A stretch of 64,000 nt of DNA from Enterovibrio gelatinilyticus (GCF_028683095.1 NZ_JAJUBC010000011.1:1-64000), one strand, 5' to 3'. Counted from the first letter of the stretch, positions 1 to 8,287 are shown. Made by a program: numbers and translations. Notes: generated from the sequence alone by a model not told the origin.

Positions 1-143
1 TGGCTACTGTTTGGCGTCATTAACACTGTGTTATCACTCATCAACACAGAGATATTACCGCTATCCTCTGTATCTCGCCTGTTCGCAAACAGTTCGCGGC
101 AGTAATCAACGATCTGATTCCGTAGATTATCCTGCTCTACCAT
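1..143 (-). CDS. Class II aldolase/decarboxylase, N-terminal fragment cut by window edge
   Basis: The minus strand reads ATG at 143 and stays open to the window edge for 47 codons. The peptide starts MVEQDNLRNQIVDYCREL and continues with an SGNIS motif followed by a LMTPNSS stretch. In class II aldolases (fuculose-phosphate aldolase, AraD, OtnC) these correspond to the phosphate-binding SGN(I/V)S loop and the following (I/L)(I/M)TPSG segment. A GGAGAAGAG ribosome site lies just upstream. The gene follows the GntR regulator at 193-867 on the same strand, about 50 bases downstream, which is typical of sugar-acid catabolic loci. The metal-binding histidines would lie beyond the window, so the substrate cannot be inferred. 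Confidence 0.72.
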   Translation of the reverse strand, partial: MVEQDNLRNQIVDYCRELFANRRDTEDSGNISVLMSDNTVLMTPNSS

Positions 144-192
144 GTCTCTTCTCCAACCAAGTTAATTGCCACAGCCAAAAATATCGTAACGT

Positions 193-867
193 CTATTGAA
201 TCGGTCTTGCTTCAATCAAGCCCGTGATGCCCTTCAATAAAGAAATTAATTCTCTCGAGGATCGCTGCAAGTACGCTTCATGTGAACGTTTCGCCGTTTC
301 CTTATCACCACATTCTATTGCTCTGACTAAATGCGAATACGCATCTACAGCCTCCCAAGGTGTAACACCCAATTTAGAAACCATTGCACGAACACGGCGA
401 GATTTATCCATCATTCGTTGCATAAGTAATAGAAACGTTTTGTTACCCGTTAAACGGATTAACGACAGTCGAAAAGCCGCCTCATGCTTCACCCACTTGG
501 TGTTGTTCTTCTGATCGCGGGCGTCATAAAGCATTTGAAGATGAAATTTCAAGGTATCCCAGCATTTATCATCCAACGTTTGAATGTCGAGATAGCTGAT
601 GGCGTAAAGCTCTAATGCAGCAACCACCTCGAGCACTTCATGAAGCTCATCCAAAGAAATTGGCTTGATATAAATGCCACGTCTCGGCACGGGCTCGATC
701 AAGCCTTCTTGAGCCAACCGAATACACGCTTCTCTCAGTGGCGTACGCGAAACGTCAATACGACGTGCTAGCGCCTCTTCGAGATAATAGCTTCCGACTT
801 CCAGTTCATTGGACAAAACCATTTGCCTGACAGCTTGATATGCCGTTTCTGTCAGCGTTTTCCTCAT
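193..867 (-). CDS. GntR family transcriptional regulator (FadR/FCD subfamily)
   Basis: A 224-residue DNA-binding regulator. The N-terminal winged helix (about residues 5-70) contains the GntR recognition segment RRIDVSRTPLREA and the wing RRGIYI. The C-terminal two-thirds is an all-helical FCD ligand domain with LHEVLEVVAALE and later histidines (HEAAF, HEAYL) suited to metal and ligand binding. I chose ATG 867 because AAGGA lies 5 bases before it; in-frame ATGs at 873 and 882 have poorer sites. It lies upstream of a class II aldolase on the same strand, so it probably senses a sugar acid and controls that locus. Two GTATAC palindromes upstream are candidate operators. The family is certain; the ligand is unknown. 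Confidence 0.88.
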   Translation of the reverse strand: MRKTLTETAYQAVRQMVLSNELEVGSYYLEEALARRIDVSRTPLREACIRLAQEGLIEPVPRRGIYIKPISLDELHEVLEVVAALELYAISYLDIQTLDDKCWDTLKFHLQMLYDARDQKNNTKWVKHEAAFRLSLIRLTGNKTFLLLMQRMMDKSRRVRAMVSKLGVTPWEAVDAYSHLVRAIECGDKETAKRSHEAYLQRSSRELISLLKGITGLIEARPIQ

Positions 868-949
868 TACCATCCTTAACATTCACACGATTCGTTGAGG
901 ATGCGTTTCCTCAGAAAACCTTGTATTCCGTCATGACGACTATAAAAAT

Positions 950-959
950 ACGTATACGT
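950..959. promoter_or_regulatory. Palindrome ACGTATACGT, candidate GntR/FCD operator
   Basis: A perfect 10-base palindrome centred on GTATAC, 83 bases upstream of the chosen GntR start. FCD-type GntR regulators commonly bind short symmetric sites with a GTATAC or TNGTNNNACNA core. Assignment to the adjacent regulator is inference. Confidence 0.4.
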
Positions 960-1109
960 TGATAGTTTTGTTAAAAACCAAGAATTTCGCAAGTTAATAA
1001 CAATGACTGGCATTTTTCATTTGAAAAATGAGACGTTTGTCACCAAAATGTTAGATTTGACTTCTTTTCTGATTTAAATCTAATCGTAAATTTCAATTCA
1101 TGTTTTCAA

Positions 1110-1125
1110 TTAATGTATACGTTAA
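1110..1125. promoter_or_regulatory. Near-palindrome TTAATGTATACGTTAA, candidate GntR/FCD operator
   Basis: A 16-base inverted repeat with the same GTATAC core as the site at 950-959 and only one mismatched pair. Two related sites in one divergent intergenic region fit autoregulation by the neighbouring GntR protein. Confidence 0.4.
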
Positions 1126-1436
1126 ATGCATCTTCTAGTGATCGAATTTCATGAGTGAAATACAGAAAATATATTCGAGGAGCCGGATTCATTTGCACTC
1201 ATGAGAATCTGTTTGAGAAGATTCACTGAAGAATTGGGGCAACATTTGGGGGTAGCCAATGCGGTTAAAACACCGCCACATCCGCACTGAAAAGTTGATG
1301 AAGATCTCAAAAATTGTCTGGTAGGCTTCCGATTCACTCGGCAAACCGTAGTCTGAAACCTCCCAAGCAGCAGAAACCAGCAAGTCCGTTTCAAGTTGCA
1401 GCATGGGATTCTGACAAGGAAACCAAGGAGGGCGAT

Positions 1437-1661
1437 ATGGCAGAACAAAACAACACGCTTTACTGTGAGGATTGTGGACGAGTAACGCCGCACACTCACA
1501 TTCAACTAGAACCGAGAAAAGTCTCACCAGACAGCACACTCTTTCAGCGCGCCACCATTGTTCTTTCGAACTCAATGGATTTAATGCTCGGCAGTTCTTA
1601 TGAACAGTGCACTTGCTGTGGCTCAACATTTGGGCACACAGACAGTATTGGTGGTATCTAA
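1437..1661 (+). CDS. Small zinc-ribbon-like protein
   Basis: A 74-residue protein starting MAEQNNTLYCEDCGRV. It has one CxxC near residue 10 (CEDC) and a second pair, CTCC, near residue 63. Spaced cysteine pairs like these usually hold a zinc ion as a ribbon. ATG 1437 was chosen because AAGGAGG precedes it by about 7 bases; the upstream extension to 1314 has no ribosome site. The stop overlaps the start of the next gene (TAATG), so the two are translationally coupled. I do not recognise the family. The protein may be an accessory to its membrane partner. Confidence 0.72.
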   Translation: MAEQNNTLYCEDCGRVTPHTHIQLEPRKVSPDSTLFQRATIVLSNSMDLMLGSSYEQCTCCGSTFGHTDSIGGI

Positions 1662-2029
1662 TGCAGTTAGACGCGCTTTCTGAACTTCTTAATCACAATG
1701 GTTTTAACACCACAATGAAAAACGGCAATGTCCGAGTGCATTCGGGTTGGGCTGTATTGCCTATCACCATTAAGCACGACATTGCCAAAGACACCCTTGC
1801 CGTAACATATAATCAGACTGGCCAACTTCTTTGCGCTATCGCCTTTGTTATTCAGTGCTTCATGTTCCTTGGTGCTGGCGCATTCTTCTCAGCAGGGCTG
1901 GCTGGGTCGGTCGTGTTTTTGTGTGCGATGAATGTGATTCTGACGGACTCTGCCGCAAAAGAGATCCGTCAACATCTTCGTCAAATCGCCATTCCACGAG
2001 AAGACACTCAGTCAATCTCAGCCCCTTAA
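1661..2029 (+). CDS. Small integral membrane protein of unknown function
   Basis: A 122-residue protein starting MQLDALSELLNHNGFN. The first half is soluble and looks like a small alpha/beta fold (IKHDIAKDTLAVTYN). The middle has two closely spaced hydrophobic stretches, about residues 58-78 and 80-95, forming a likely membrane hairpin, and the tail is polar. The start overlaps the stop of the zinc-ribbon gene in TAATG. No enzymatic motif is visible. Function unknown. Confidence 0.68.
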   Translation: MQLDALSELLNHNGFNTTMKNGNVRVHSGWAVLPITIKHDIAKDTLAVTYNQTGQLLCAIAFVIQCFMFLGAGAFFSAGLAGSVVFLCAMNVILTDSAAKEIRQHLRQIAIPREDTQSISAP

Positions 2030-2142
2030 TCCCCTAACCCTCTTTCAGCACGCCTTAAATCAAGCAATTTTGTTCAAGTTTTGGTTAGCTTCGATGCTTA
2101 TACTTTGCAAAGATGTTGAGAACGCACACTGAGGGAATCGAC

Positions 2143-2991
2143 GTGACGACACAAAATCGTTTTCATTTTGCCCAAAGCCAACACCTTGATGGTGTCTCTG
2201 TGCTTGACGCAAACATGCGTGATTTTTCCTACGACAAACACGCTCATGAAGAGTTTTCTATCGGGGTAACGTTACGAGGTAGGCAAGATTTTTTCTGTCA
2301 GGGTGCGTATCATAAGAATCCAGCCGGCGCTGTTCTGCTCTTTAACCCTGAAGATGTTCATGATGGTCATTCTGGCGGGCAGCAAGATCTTGAGTATTTG
2401 ATGCTGTATGTTCACCCAAGCAGCGTTGCAAGCCAATTCAAGGCGTTAGGAGTGAAAAACCCTTCAAGCCTTCGTATAGAAGGCTGCCGATTAGACAGCA
2501 TGGCACTTCGCAACCAAGCGCTAATCATGTCATCCCTTATCAAAGACCAAGCAAGCAACCGCATCGAGCAAGAATCCGCACTGTTTCAGCTGTCTCATGC
2601 CATGGTTTCTTGCACCGAATTTCTTGAGGATGTGGTGCCAGCCCGCCGGCAAGATACGCTGTTGCTCCGTGCCAAAGATTTCATTCAATCGCACATCGAT
2701 AAAGATATTTCCATTGATGACATCGCAAATGCGGCTTCATTGTCGAAGTTCCACTTTATCCGTCTGTTTCGCGCGCAATTTGGTATTACGCCCCACCAAT
2801 ACGTACTCAATTGCCGCATCAATGGCGCGAGAAAGGCCTTGGAGTCAGGTATGCAATCAAGTGATGTAGCACAAGCATTTGGCTTCTCCGATAGCAGCCA
2901 CTTCAACCGCCGTTTTAAGCGCGTATTTGGTATGACACCAAAACAATACCAGCTCCAAGTTAGAGCACTACCGCCGCCCCACCTCGAATAA
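2143..2991 (+). CDS. AraC family transcriptional regulator
   Basis: A regulator with an N-terminal cupin-type sensing domain (HAHEEFSIGVTLRG, FNPEDVHDGHSGG) and a C-terminal pair of helix-turn-helix motifs: DISIDDIANAASLSKFHFIRLFRAQFGITPHQYVLNCRINGARKAL and the second HTH ending in FGMTPKQYQ. I prefer the GTG at 2143, preceded by GAGGG at 7 bases. An ATG at 2113 would add ten residues. It lies 147 bases upstream of a LysE-type exporter on the same strand. AraC-LysE pairs are common, and the regulator probably controls the exporter. Confidence 0.9.
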   Translation: MTTQNRFHFAQSQHLDGVSVLDANMRDFSYDKHAHEEFSIGVTLRGRQDFFCQGAYHKNPAGAVLLFNPEDVHDGHSGGQQDLEYLMLYVHPSSVASQFKALGVKNPSSLRIEGCRLDSMALRNQALIMSSLIKDQASNRIEQESALFQLSHAMVSCTEFLEDVVPARRQDTLLLRAKDFIQSHIDKDISIDDIANAASLSKFHFIRLFRAQFGITPHQYVLNCRINGARKALESGMQSSDVAQAFGFSDSSHFNRRFKRVFGMTPKQYQLQVRALPPPHLE

Positions 2992-3138
2992 GTGCTCAAC
3001 CTCACTTCTTAGAATCAGCGCTCGTTAATACCAGCGCGTCGGAATCACTGGAAGTGTTCCAATTTCCAACTCACTCAGGCTTCAGTTCACACGCTGAAGA
3101 GGCCTTTCGCTCGCCTTGAATATAGAGATTAGATTGTT

Positions 3139-3741
3139 ATGTTAGAACTTTTCGCATACGCCATCGGCATTATGTACTCACCGGGGCCGGTTAATTTACT
3201 GGGGCTAAATGGCGGTATCCAGGGTAAAACTAAGCAAAACCTTCCGTATTTTACGGGGGTTGCCATTGCCATGCTCATTCTGTTTGTTTCGCTGAATGTG
3301 GTTGGGGGTTCTTTGGTGACAGAGGAATCATTGCCTTTCGTCAGCGCCGTGGGAGGCTGTTATATCTTATATATTGCCAGTAAGTTGATCAGCGCTCGCA
3401 TACAAATTGATAACACGAAAATGGAAGATTCATTGTCGTTCAAAGACGGGCTGGTACTGCAACTACTCAACCCCAAAGGGTTTATCGCGACATTACCTAT
3501 CGTGACCATTCAATTCCCTGCCGCCGGTATTCATGGCGCAAGCAGTTTGTTCTGGATTTTTGTTCTATGCCTATTGGCCTTTGGCGCACCCACCTCTTAT
3601 TCAGTCATAGGTGGGTTGATAGGTCGTCGAATTCAGCAGCCCATTTATTTTCGCGCATTCAACGTGTTAATGGCGCTGATGTTGGCCTTTGTCGCTATCG
3701 ATATTTTTCACCAAAACGTCTATACGCCGTGGTTCAAATGA
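3139..3741 (+). CDS. LysE/RhtB family amino-acid exporter
   Basis: A 200-residue inner-membrane protein with about six membrane segments. The family hallmark SPGPVNLLGLNGGIQGK is at residues 14-30, and LLNPKGFIATLP at about 113-124 corresponds to the family NPK motif. LysE-type proteins export amino acids or similar small metabolites in exchange for protons. It follows the AraC regulator and ends before a strong bidirectional terminator. The substrate cannot be read from sequence. Confidence 0.88.
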   Translation: MLELFAYAIGIMYSPGPVNLLGLNGGIQGKTKQNLPYFTGVAIAMLILFVSLNVVGGSLVTEESLPFVSAVGGCYILYIASKLISARIQIDNTKMEDSLSFKDGLVLQLLNPKGFIATLPIVTIQFPAAGIHGASSLFWIFVLCLLAFGAPTSYSVIGGLIGRRIQQPIYFRAFNVLMALMLAFVAIDIFHQNVYTPWFK

Positions 3742-3810
3742 ATTTTTCCTACCTATCCGTTGGTTAAATTAGGATTGCCATCGATATAATAAGCCTTGAG
3801 CTAGAAATAA

Positions 3811-3839
3811 AAAACCGCCTGAAAACGGCGGTTTTTTTT
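3811..3839. terminator. Bidirectional rho-independent terminator
   Basis: A perfect nine-base-pair stem AAAACCGCC/GGCGGTTTT with a seven-base loop, followed by a T tract on the plus strand and preceded by an A tract. It ends both the rightward LysE gene and the leftward peptidase gene. Confidence 0.9.
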
Positions 3840-3853
3840 CTACAAATCAGCGT

Positions 3854-4960
3854 TTATCGCGTCACGTATGCACGAACAAACTCACTGATAGAAACAAGGT
3901 CACTCACGGCAATGAACTCTTCCGTGGTATGAACTTTTGCCATGCCAGTCGACATGTTGACTGTCAGTAAACCTTTTTCGTTGAAAACATTCGCGTCAGA
4001 ACCACCACCCGTAGGTTTGGTGACAGGCTCAATGCCTATTGCTTCAAAAGCCGCTTTAATAGCAACAACGTGTGGGTTGTCATCAGCAATGCGGTAAGCA
4101 TTGTAAGAACGTGTTGATTCGATATGGATACCCGCGCCGTGCTTTTCAGCGGCAGCTTCAAACGTTGATACCATGTGCTCAACTTGTTTCGCCAGCTTAT
4201 TGTCGTCTAGCGAACGGGCTTCCGCTTCAATGTAAAGCTCAGGCATCACAATGTTCGTCGCCTGACCTCCACGTACCACACCGATATTTGCAGTGGTTTC
4301 TTCATCGATACGGCTTAGCGTCATGTTGCTGATCGCATCAGACGCCACGGTTAAGGCATTTATCCCCGTTTCAGGTGCCAAACCCGCGTGTGCTGGTTTA
4401 CCTTTAATGGTGACTTTAAGGCTTTGTTGGCCAGGCGCAGTGGTGATAATAGTGCCGATCGGGCCACCTGAATCTAATACAATAGCTTGTTGTGATTCGA
4501 TCATGCTGATGTTGAAATGCTTGGCACCTTCAAGGCCAAGTTCTTCGTACACTGTGAACGCCACTTCAATCGTTTTGTGGGCTTCACCGCTCTCTTGAAT
4601 GGAACGAACCGCTTCCATCACCGCAGCAATACCCGATTTATCATCACCACCCAAAATGGTCTCGCCATTTGAGCGAATAATGCCATCTTCGATGATTGGC
4701 TCAATACCGTTGCCCGGTGTCACTGTGTCCATGTGGCTGCTGAAAATAATGCTGCCTTCCAATGACCCTTGCAATTTACCGTAAATATTAAAGCCGTTAG
4801 AAATGGTGTCAGGAACAGGCAATTTTGTTACTGCAAATCCCATGTGACCCAATTGTTCTGCCAGAGCTTCGGCAACAGCTTTTTCGTTACCCGATTCACT
4901 GTCAATTTTCACCAGCTCAATAAAATGCTCAACCAGTCTTTCTTGATTAATCTTTGCCAT
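3854..4960 (-). CDS. PepT-like M20 family metallopeptidase
   Basis: A 368-residue dizinc aminopeptidase-like protein of the M20 family, closest to the tripeptidase-T-like group. Metal-binding motifs are visible: SSHMDTVTPG near residue 74, GGDDKSGIAAVMEA near 104 with the bridging aspartate, the catalytic EE pair in YEELGLEGAKHF near 138, and GGSDANVFNEKG near 318. The lid domain includes KGKPAHAGLAPETG, the M20 dimerisation segment. The expected role is cytoplasmic peptide hydrolysis. The length is normal, there is no signal peptide, and it is a single-gene unit. Confidence 0.9.
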   Translation of the reverse strand: MAKINQERLVEHFIELVKIDSESGNEKAVAEALAEQLGHMGFAVTKLPVPDTISNGFNIYGKLQGSLEGSIIFSSHMDTVTPGNGIEPIIEDGIIRSNGETILGGDDKSGIAAVMEAVRSIQESGEAHKTIEVAFTVYEELGLEGAKHFNISMIESQQAIVLDSGGPIGTIITTAPGQQSLKVTIKGKPAHAGLAPETGINALTVASDAISNMTLSRIDEETTANIGVVRGGQATNIVMPELYIEAEARSLDDNKLAKQVEHMVSTFEAAAEKHGAGIHIESTRSYNAYRIADDNPHVVAIKAAFEAIGIEPVTKPTGGGSDANVFNEKGLLTVNMSTGMAKVHTTEEFIAVSDLVSISEFVRAYVTR

Positions 4961-5144
4961 CGGTGTGCGACTTCTTTTCTGCGAGATGAAGACACACCTT
5001 AAACTGAAGTGCGGCGCATTTTATATGGGTTACATCAAAGAAACATTCGATTTGATGGGAATATATACAAACAAAAAAGACGGGCAAACGCCCGCCAAAA
5101 GTATGGTAACTGGAGGCATCTTTGATAGATGCCGTTTTCTGTCC

Positions 5145-5801
5145 CTAGCTTATTTCTGTGCCCGCCTCGTCTTCGGCAACCACAGAGGTGTCAGACTTTG
5201 ATTCGTTAACCCACTGCTGAACCGCCGCGCTGTTCAACACATGGTCGGCATAAGCTTGCGCATCAGGTGATAACGCCACGCCGTAGGTAATAAACCGTAA
5301 TACAACTGGGGCGTACATCACATCAGCAATAGAAAACTCACCAAATAGCCAACCGCCTTTGTTGCCGAATTCTTGTCTCTGCCCCGCCCAGATTTCATCG
5401 ATTCGTGCCACATCTTTCAAACACGCTTCAGACGGTGAGATTTTGCGTCGACCACGGATATTCATTGGCATTTCATTACGAAGTGCTTGAAAACCTGAGT
5501 GCATTTCTGCTGAAAATGCGCGTGCTTTTGCACGTTGTGCAATATCTCCAGGCCAGCCCTTTCCACCTAGATATTGATCATTCACGTATTCGCAAATCGC
5601 CAATGAGTCCCACACTTCTATTGGGCCGTCCACCAAAACAGGGACTTTTGCAGCGCCAGAGTGTTTCGCAATCTCGGCATAGAAAGATTCGGTAAACAGT
5701 TCAAGCTCCACTTCGTCGAACGCAATGTCGAATCCACGTAATACCAACCAGCCACGTAGTGACCACGTCGAATAATTTTTGTTTGCGATGATGAGTTTCA
5801 T
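5145..5801 (-). CDS. Glutathione S-transferase family protein
   Basis: A 218-residue GST. The N-terminal thioredoxin-like domain begins MKLIIANKNYSTWSLRGWLVLR, where STWS provides the likely catalytic serine. The VPVLVDGPIEVWDSLAICEYV segment carries the cis-proline and the DS glutathione-binding pair. The C-terminal helical domain includes WLFGEFSIADVMYAPVVLRF, the N-capping SIAD motif. An AAGGAG site precedes the start. It is transcribed divergently from a LysR gene that may control it. The substrate is unknown. Confidence 0.9.
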   Translation of the reverse strand: MKLIIANKNYSTWSLRGWLVLRGFDIAFDEVELELFTESFYAEIAKHSGAAKVPVLVDGPIEVWDSLAICEYVNDQYLGGKGWPGDIAQRAKARAFSAEMHSGFQALRNEMPMNIRGRRKISPSEACLKDVARIDEIWAGQRQEFGNKGGWLFGEFSIADVMYAPVVLRFITYGVALSPDAQAYADHVLNSAAVQQWVNESKSDTSVVAEDEAGTEIS

Positions 5802-5945
5802 GACACACTCCTTTGCATGAGATAGGTTAGGACGAATTCAGTATGCAAGGTTGCGGTGGCGGTTTCTAACGCATAGTCTTGATAGTTATTATTTGAATTG
5901 TTGATGCTATGAGTATCGAGATAACAAATCGCAAGTGGGTAACAC

Positions 5946-6821
5946 ATGGATATTGATTCACTAAGAAGCTTTTTAGCCATTGTAGACACAGGGAGTTTCA
6001 CCCGCGCTGCAGCACAAATTCATCGCACGCAATCAGCGATCAGCATGCAGATAAAACGGCTCGAAGAAGAGCTCGACAGCCCGCTATTTGACCGCGAGAA
6101 ACGTCCGCTCAGCTTGAGTTTGTCAGGACAACGCCTTGTCAGCCATGCTCGACGTCTTGTTGCTGGGCATGATGAAGCGCTAGATGCTTTCAAACGCGAC
6201 GATACGAGCCGCCCCATCAGACTAGGTTGTCCCGATGACTATGCTGAATCTTTGTTACCAGAATTTATTAGTGCTTTGCGCTCACTGATTGGCGACCAAA
6301 CATTTGATGTTCTGTGTGCATCCAGTACGCGTCTAAGGCAGCGGTTAGACAGTGGTGAATTAGACATGGCAATCCTCACACGCTCACCCGATTCTGACGA
6401 AGGCTGGTTACTCAAGCATGATAAAGGGGTATGGGTCAGCGGCAGTGACGTGAACCTGCCCCATCGTAGACCCATGCCCGTCGCACTGTTCGACAAAAAC
6501 TGTAAGTTTCACTCCACGGCATTGGATGGATTAGGCAAGCTTGGCATTGAGGTGGATTTGATTGCATTTACCACCAGTGCTTCCACTCTGCACGGCTTAG
6601 CACGCGCAAATCTCGCGATTTCGGCCATGGCATCGGGTAGTGTGCCTCCCGACTTACAGATCATCACAAACGGAAGCCTTCCTCCTCTACCTGCTGTCGA
6701 TATTGTGGTCGTGACGGCAAGTCGCTCTCATCCTCTGATTTCACCGTCGATCATTTCACAATTATCTCACGCTTTTCTAGCCAACCAAGGTAACGTGAAC
6801 GTGGCATCACTGGCATCGTAA
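5946..6821 (+). CDS. LysR family transcriptional regulator
   Basis: A 291-residue regulator. The N-terminal winged HTH reads MDIDSLRSFLAIVDTGSFTRAAAQIHRTQSAISMQIKRLEEELDSPLFDR. It is followed by a substrate-binding domain beginning IRLGCPDDYAESLLPEF. It lies back to back with the GST gene, 144 bases apart, the usual LysR arrangement for control of the divergent partner. The convergent LysE exporter downstream shares a terminator with it. The ligand is unknown. Confidence 0.92.
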   Translation: MDIDSLRSFLAIVDTGSFTRAAAQIHRTQSAISMQIKRLEEELDSPLFDREKRPLSLSLSGQRLVSHARRLVAGHDEALDAFKRDDTSRPIRLGCPDDYAESLLPEFISALRSLIGDQTFDVLCASSTRLRQRLDSGELDMAILTRSPDSDEGWLLKHDKGVWVSGSDVNLPHRRPMPVALFDKNCKFHSTALDGLGKLGIEVDLIAFTTSASTLHGLARANLAISAMASGSVPPDLQIITNGSLPPLPAVDIVVVTASRSHPLISPSIISQLSHAFLANQGNVNVASLAS

Positions 6822-6862
6822 AGCCCTAAAGGAATACCATTTGTGATTCAGATAGCTACAAA

Positions 6863-6888
6863 AAAAAGCAGCGAGTTCGCTGCTTTTT
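6863..6888. terminator. Bidirectional rho-independent terminator
   Basis: The stem AAAAAGCAGCGA/TCGCTGCTTTTT has T tracts on both strands. It lies between the convergent LysR (plus) and LysE (minus) genes. Confidence 0.88.
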
Positions 6889-6917
6889 TATGTAGCTGGT
6901 AACGCGCCAAGTGCGAG

Positions 6918-7541
6918 TTAACGGCTCAAAGCCAAGTATGCCCCTGCCCCAATCATGATTGAGCCAGCCCCCCGATTCATGCGTCTCACTGCTTTTTCAG
7001 TTTTCAACAGCTTAGCCGCTTTCGCGGCACCAAAGGCCACCAGCATTGCACCACTCATCAATGCAATGGCAGCCAATACATTGGCTAACACCACATCTGC
7101 CATGCTGAGAATAGTTAAATCCATAAAAGTGGGCAAAAACGCGATGTAGAACAGAATCACCTTCGGGTTCGATGCTGAGATTAAAAAGCCTTGAACGAAG
7201 GCAGAAATGTGCCCCTTTGTTTTCTCTTCAGCAGATCCGGTTACTGTTGCCAGTTGTGGTAAAGCACGGAACATTTTGTAGCCGAGATAGATTAAATACG
7301 CTGCACCTGCAAAGCGAATCACAGTGAACAATTCAGAGTAATTTTCCGCAATCGTCGCCAAACCAAAACATGCCAAAGTGAGATAAACCAAATCGCTCAC
7401 CACCATTCCGGCAGCCAATGCCGTGCAGCCTCTCGCCCCTTTCACCATCGCGCGAGCAAGAATCGCGAAGATGCCCGGACCCGGCGTCAATACAAAAATA
7501 AAAATGGCCAACGTGAATGTCAGCGCCCCTTCGATAGACAT
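6918..7541 (-). CDS. LysE/RhtB family exporter
   Basis: A 207-residue membrane protein with about six membrane segments. The family motif FVLTPGPGIFAILARAMVKG is at residues 15-34, followed later by SASNPKVILFYIAFLP. I chose ATG 7541 because AGGAAG precedes it by 6 bases; the extension to 7568 lacks a site. It resembles the threonine/homoserine exporter branch. There is no dedicated regulator except possibly the convergent LysR. Substrate unknown. Confidence 0.88.
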   Translation of the reverse strand: MSIEGALTFTLAIFIFVLTPGPGIFAILARAMVKGARGCTALAAGMVVSDLVYLTLACFGLATIAENYSELFTVIRFAGAAYLIYLGYKMFRALPQLATVTGSAEEKTKGHISAFVQGFLISASNPKVILFYIAFLPTFMDLTILSMADVVLANVLAAIALMSGAMLVAFGAAKAAKLLKTEKAVRRMNRGAGSIMIGAGAYLALSR

Positions 7542-7612
7542 TGTTCTTCCTATGGATATTTCTAACAACAGACTGAAAGTATCAGAAAGTTCGAGTACAG
7601 ACGAGAGGAGTT

Positions 7613-7780
7613 TTGTATGAGTTCACGCTCTTTAGAGTTGATGAAAAAACTTCTGAGGTTACCGACAACTATGATGGTGACGTCATGCGATTTGATTCTT
7701 ACATTTGTGAGGCTTGTAGCATCGAAAACGCTGCTAATTTCACGGTAACGGGCGGATATTCAGGCAGGAAAGAATCATGA
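7613..7780 (+). CDS. Short hypothetical protein with a TTG start
   Basis: A 55-residue frame reads MYEFTLFRVDEKTSEVTDN, then FDSYICEACSIENAANF, and ends at TGA 7778-7780. That TGA overlaps the ATG of the next gene as ATGA, a strong sign of a real coupled gene. It starts at TTG 7613 just after GAGAGGAG. A competing 43-residue frame from ATG 7617 reads MSSRSLELMKKLLRL; it is less protein-like and ends 29 bases short of the next gene. A single CEAC motif could bind metal. Family not recognised. Confidence 0.5.
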   Translation: MYEFTLFRVDEKTSEVTDNYDGDVMRFDSYICEACSIENAANFTVTGGYSGRKES

Positions 7781-8181
7781 AAAAAGAAGCCAATAATTGG
7801 ATGGAATCATTCACCCGAAATGGCGTAGTAGCAACAATGGGGTTACTCCTTTTCGTGTGTTTTTCTGTTCAATCCGCTATCAGTCCTGACCTAGATAACC
7901 AGATATCTGTGTTGTGTGACAAAATGCAGTCTTGTGCGCTTGAAAGTCTGGGTGGTGAGAATGTTGATACAGCCAACAGCGCCTTTGTGGAGAAGATGAT
8001 TGGGGCGGCGTGTAGGCAGATTCGTGGCGAGTTCGATGTGATGAGTCTCAGCAATAAAGTCGATACCGCGGCGACGGCCTGCTTGAAAAGCATGACGGCG
8101 CTATCTTGCCAGGCTTTCGAATCAGACGTTGAAACGCCTGAATGTTCTGCACTGGCTAAGATGACCCAAAACAGTTTATAA
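7777..8181 (+). CDS. Hypothetical membrane-anchored or secreted protein
   Basis: A 134-residue protein. After a polar start (MKKEANNWMESFTRNG) a hydrophobic segment, VVATMGLLLFVCFSVQSAIS, spans about residues 17-36 and could be an uncleaved anchor or a long signal peptide. The rest is a helical domain with several cysteines (LCDKMQSC, AACRQI, TACLKS, LSCQAF, PECSAL) that could form disulfides outside the membrane. It is coupled to the 55-residue gene by an ATGA overlap. Family not recognised. Confidence 0.62.
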   Translation: MKKEANNWMESFTRNGVVATMGLLLFVCFSVQSAISPDLDNQISVLCDKMQSCALESLGGENVDTANSAFVEKMIGAACRQIRGEFDVMSLSNKVDTAATACLKSMTALSCQAFESDVETPECSALAKMTQNSL

Positions 8182-8224
8182 CCGCCAATTATATTAGCGA
8201 GATACCATCGACAAGCTTGTCGCT

Positions 8225-8287
8225 TTGCTCATTGCTCATTGCTCATTGCTCATTGCTCATTGCTCATTGCTAATAGCTCAAAGCTCT
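8225..8287. repeat. Heptanucleotide tandem repeat (TTGCTCA)6 with degenerate end units
   Basis: Six perfect copies of TTGCTCA occupy 8225-8266, followed by three degenerate units, TTGCTAA, TAGCTCA and AAGCTCT. The degenerate end overlaps the stop codon and last codons of the diguanylate cyclase gene on the minus strand. A seven-base unit is not a multiple of three, so copy-number changes inside a frame would shift it. Confidence 0.9.

Larger units (their letters stand above)
868..1436. other. AT-rich intergenic region between divergent genes
   Basis: This 570-base region separates the leftward GntR gene from the rightward zinc-ribbon gene. It carries two GTATAC-centred palindromes, listed separately. 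Open frames on both strands between about 1149 and 1629 conflict with one another and have no ribosome site, so I see no gene here. Confidence 0.5.

Noticed and set aside
1149..1629. Overlapping minus-strand frames rich in Cys and Trp opposite the zinc-ribbon gene
   Set aside because: They are antisense shadows of the plus-strand gene, lack ribosome sites and have compositions unlike real proteins.
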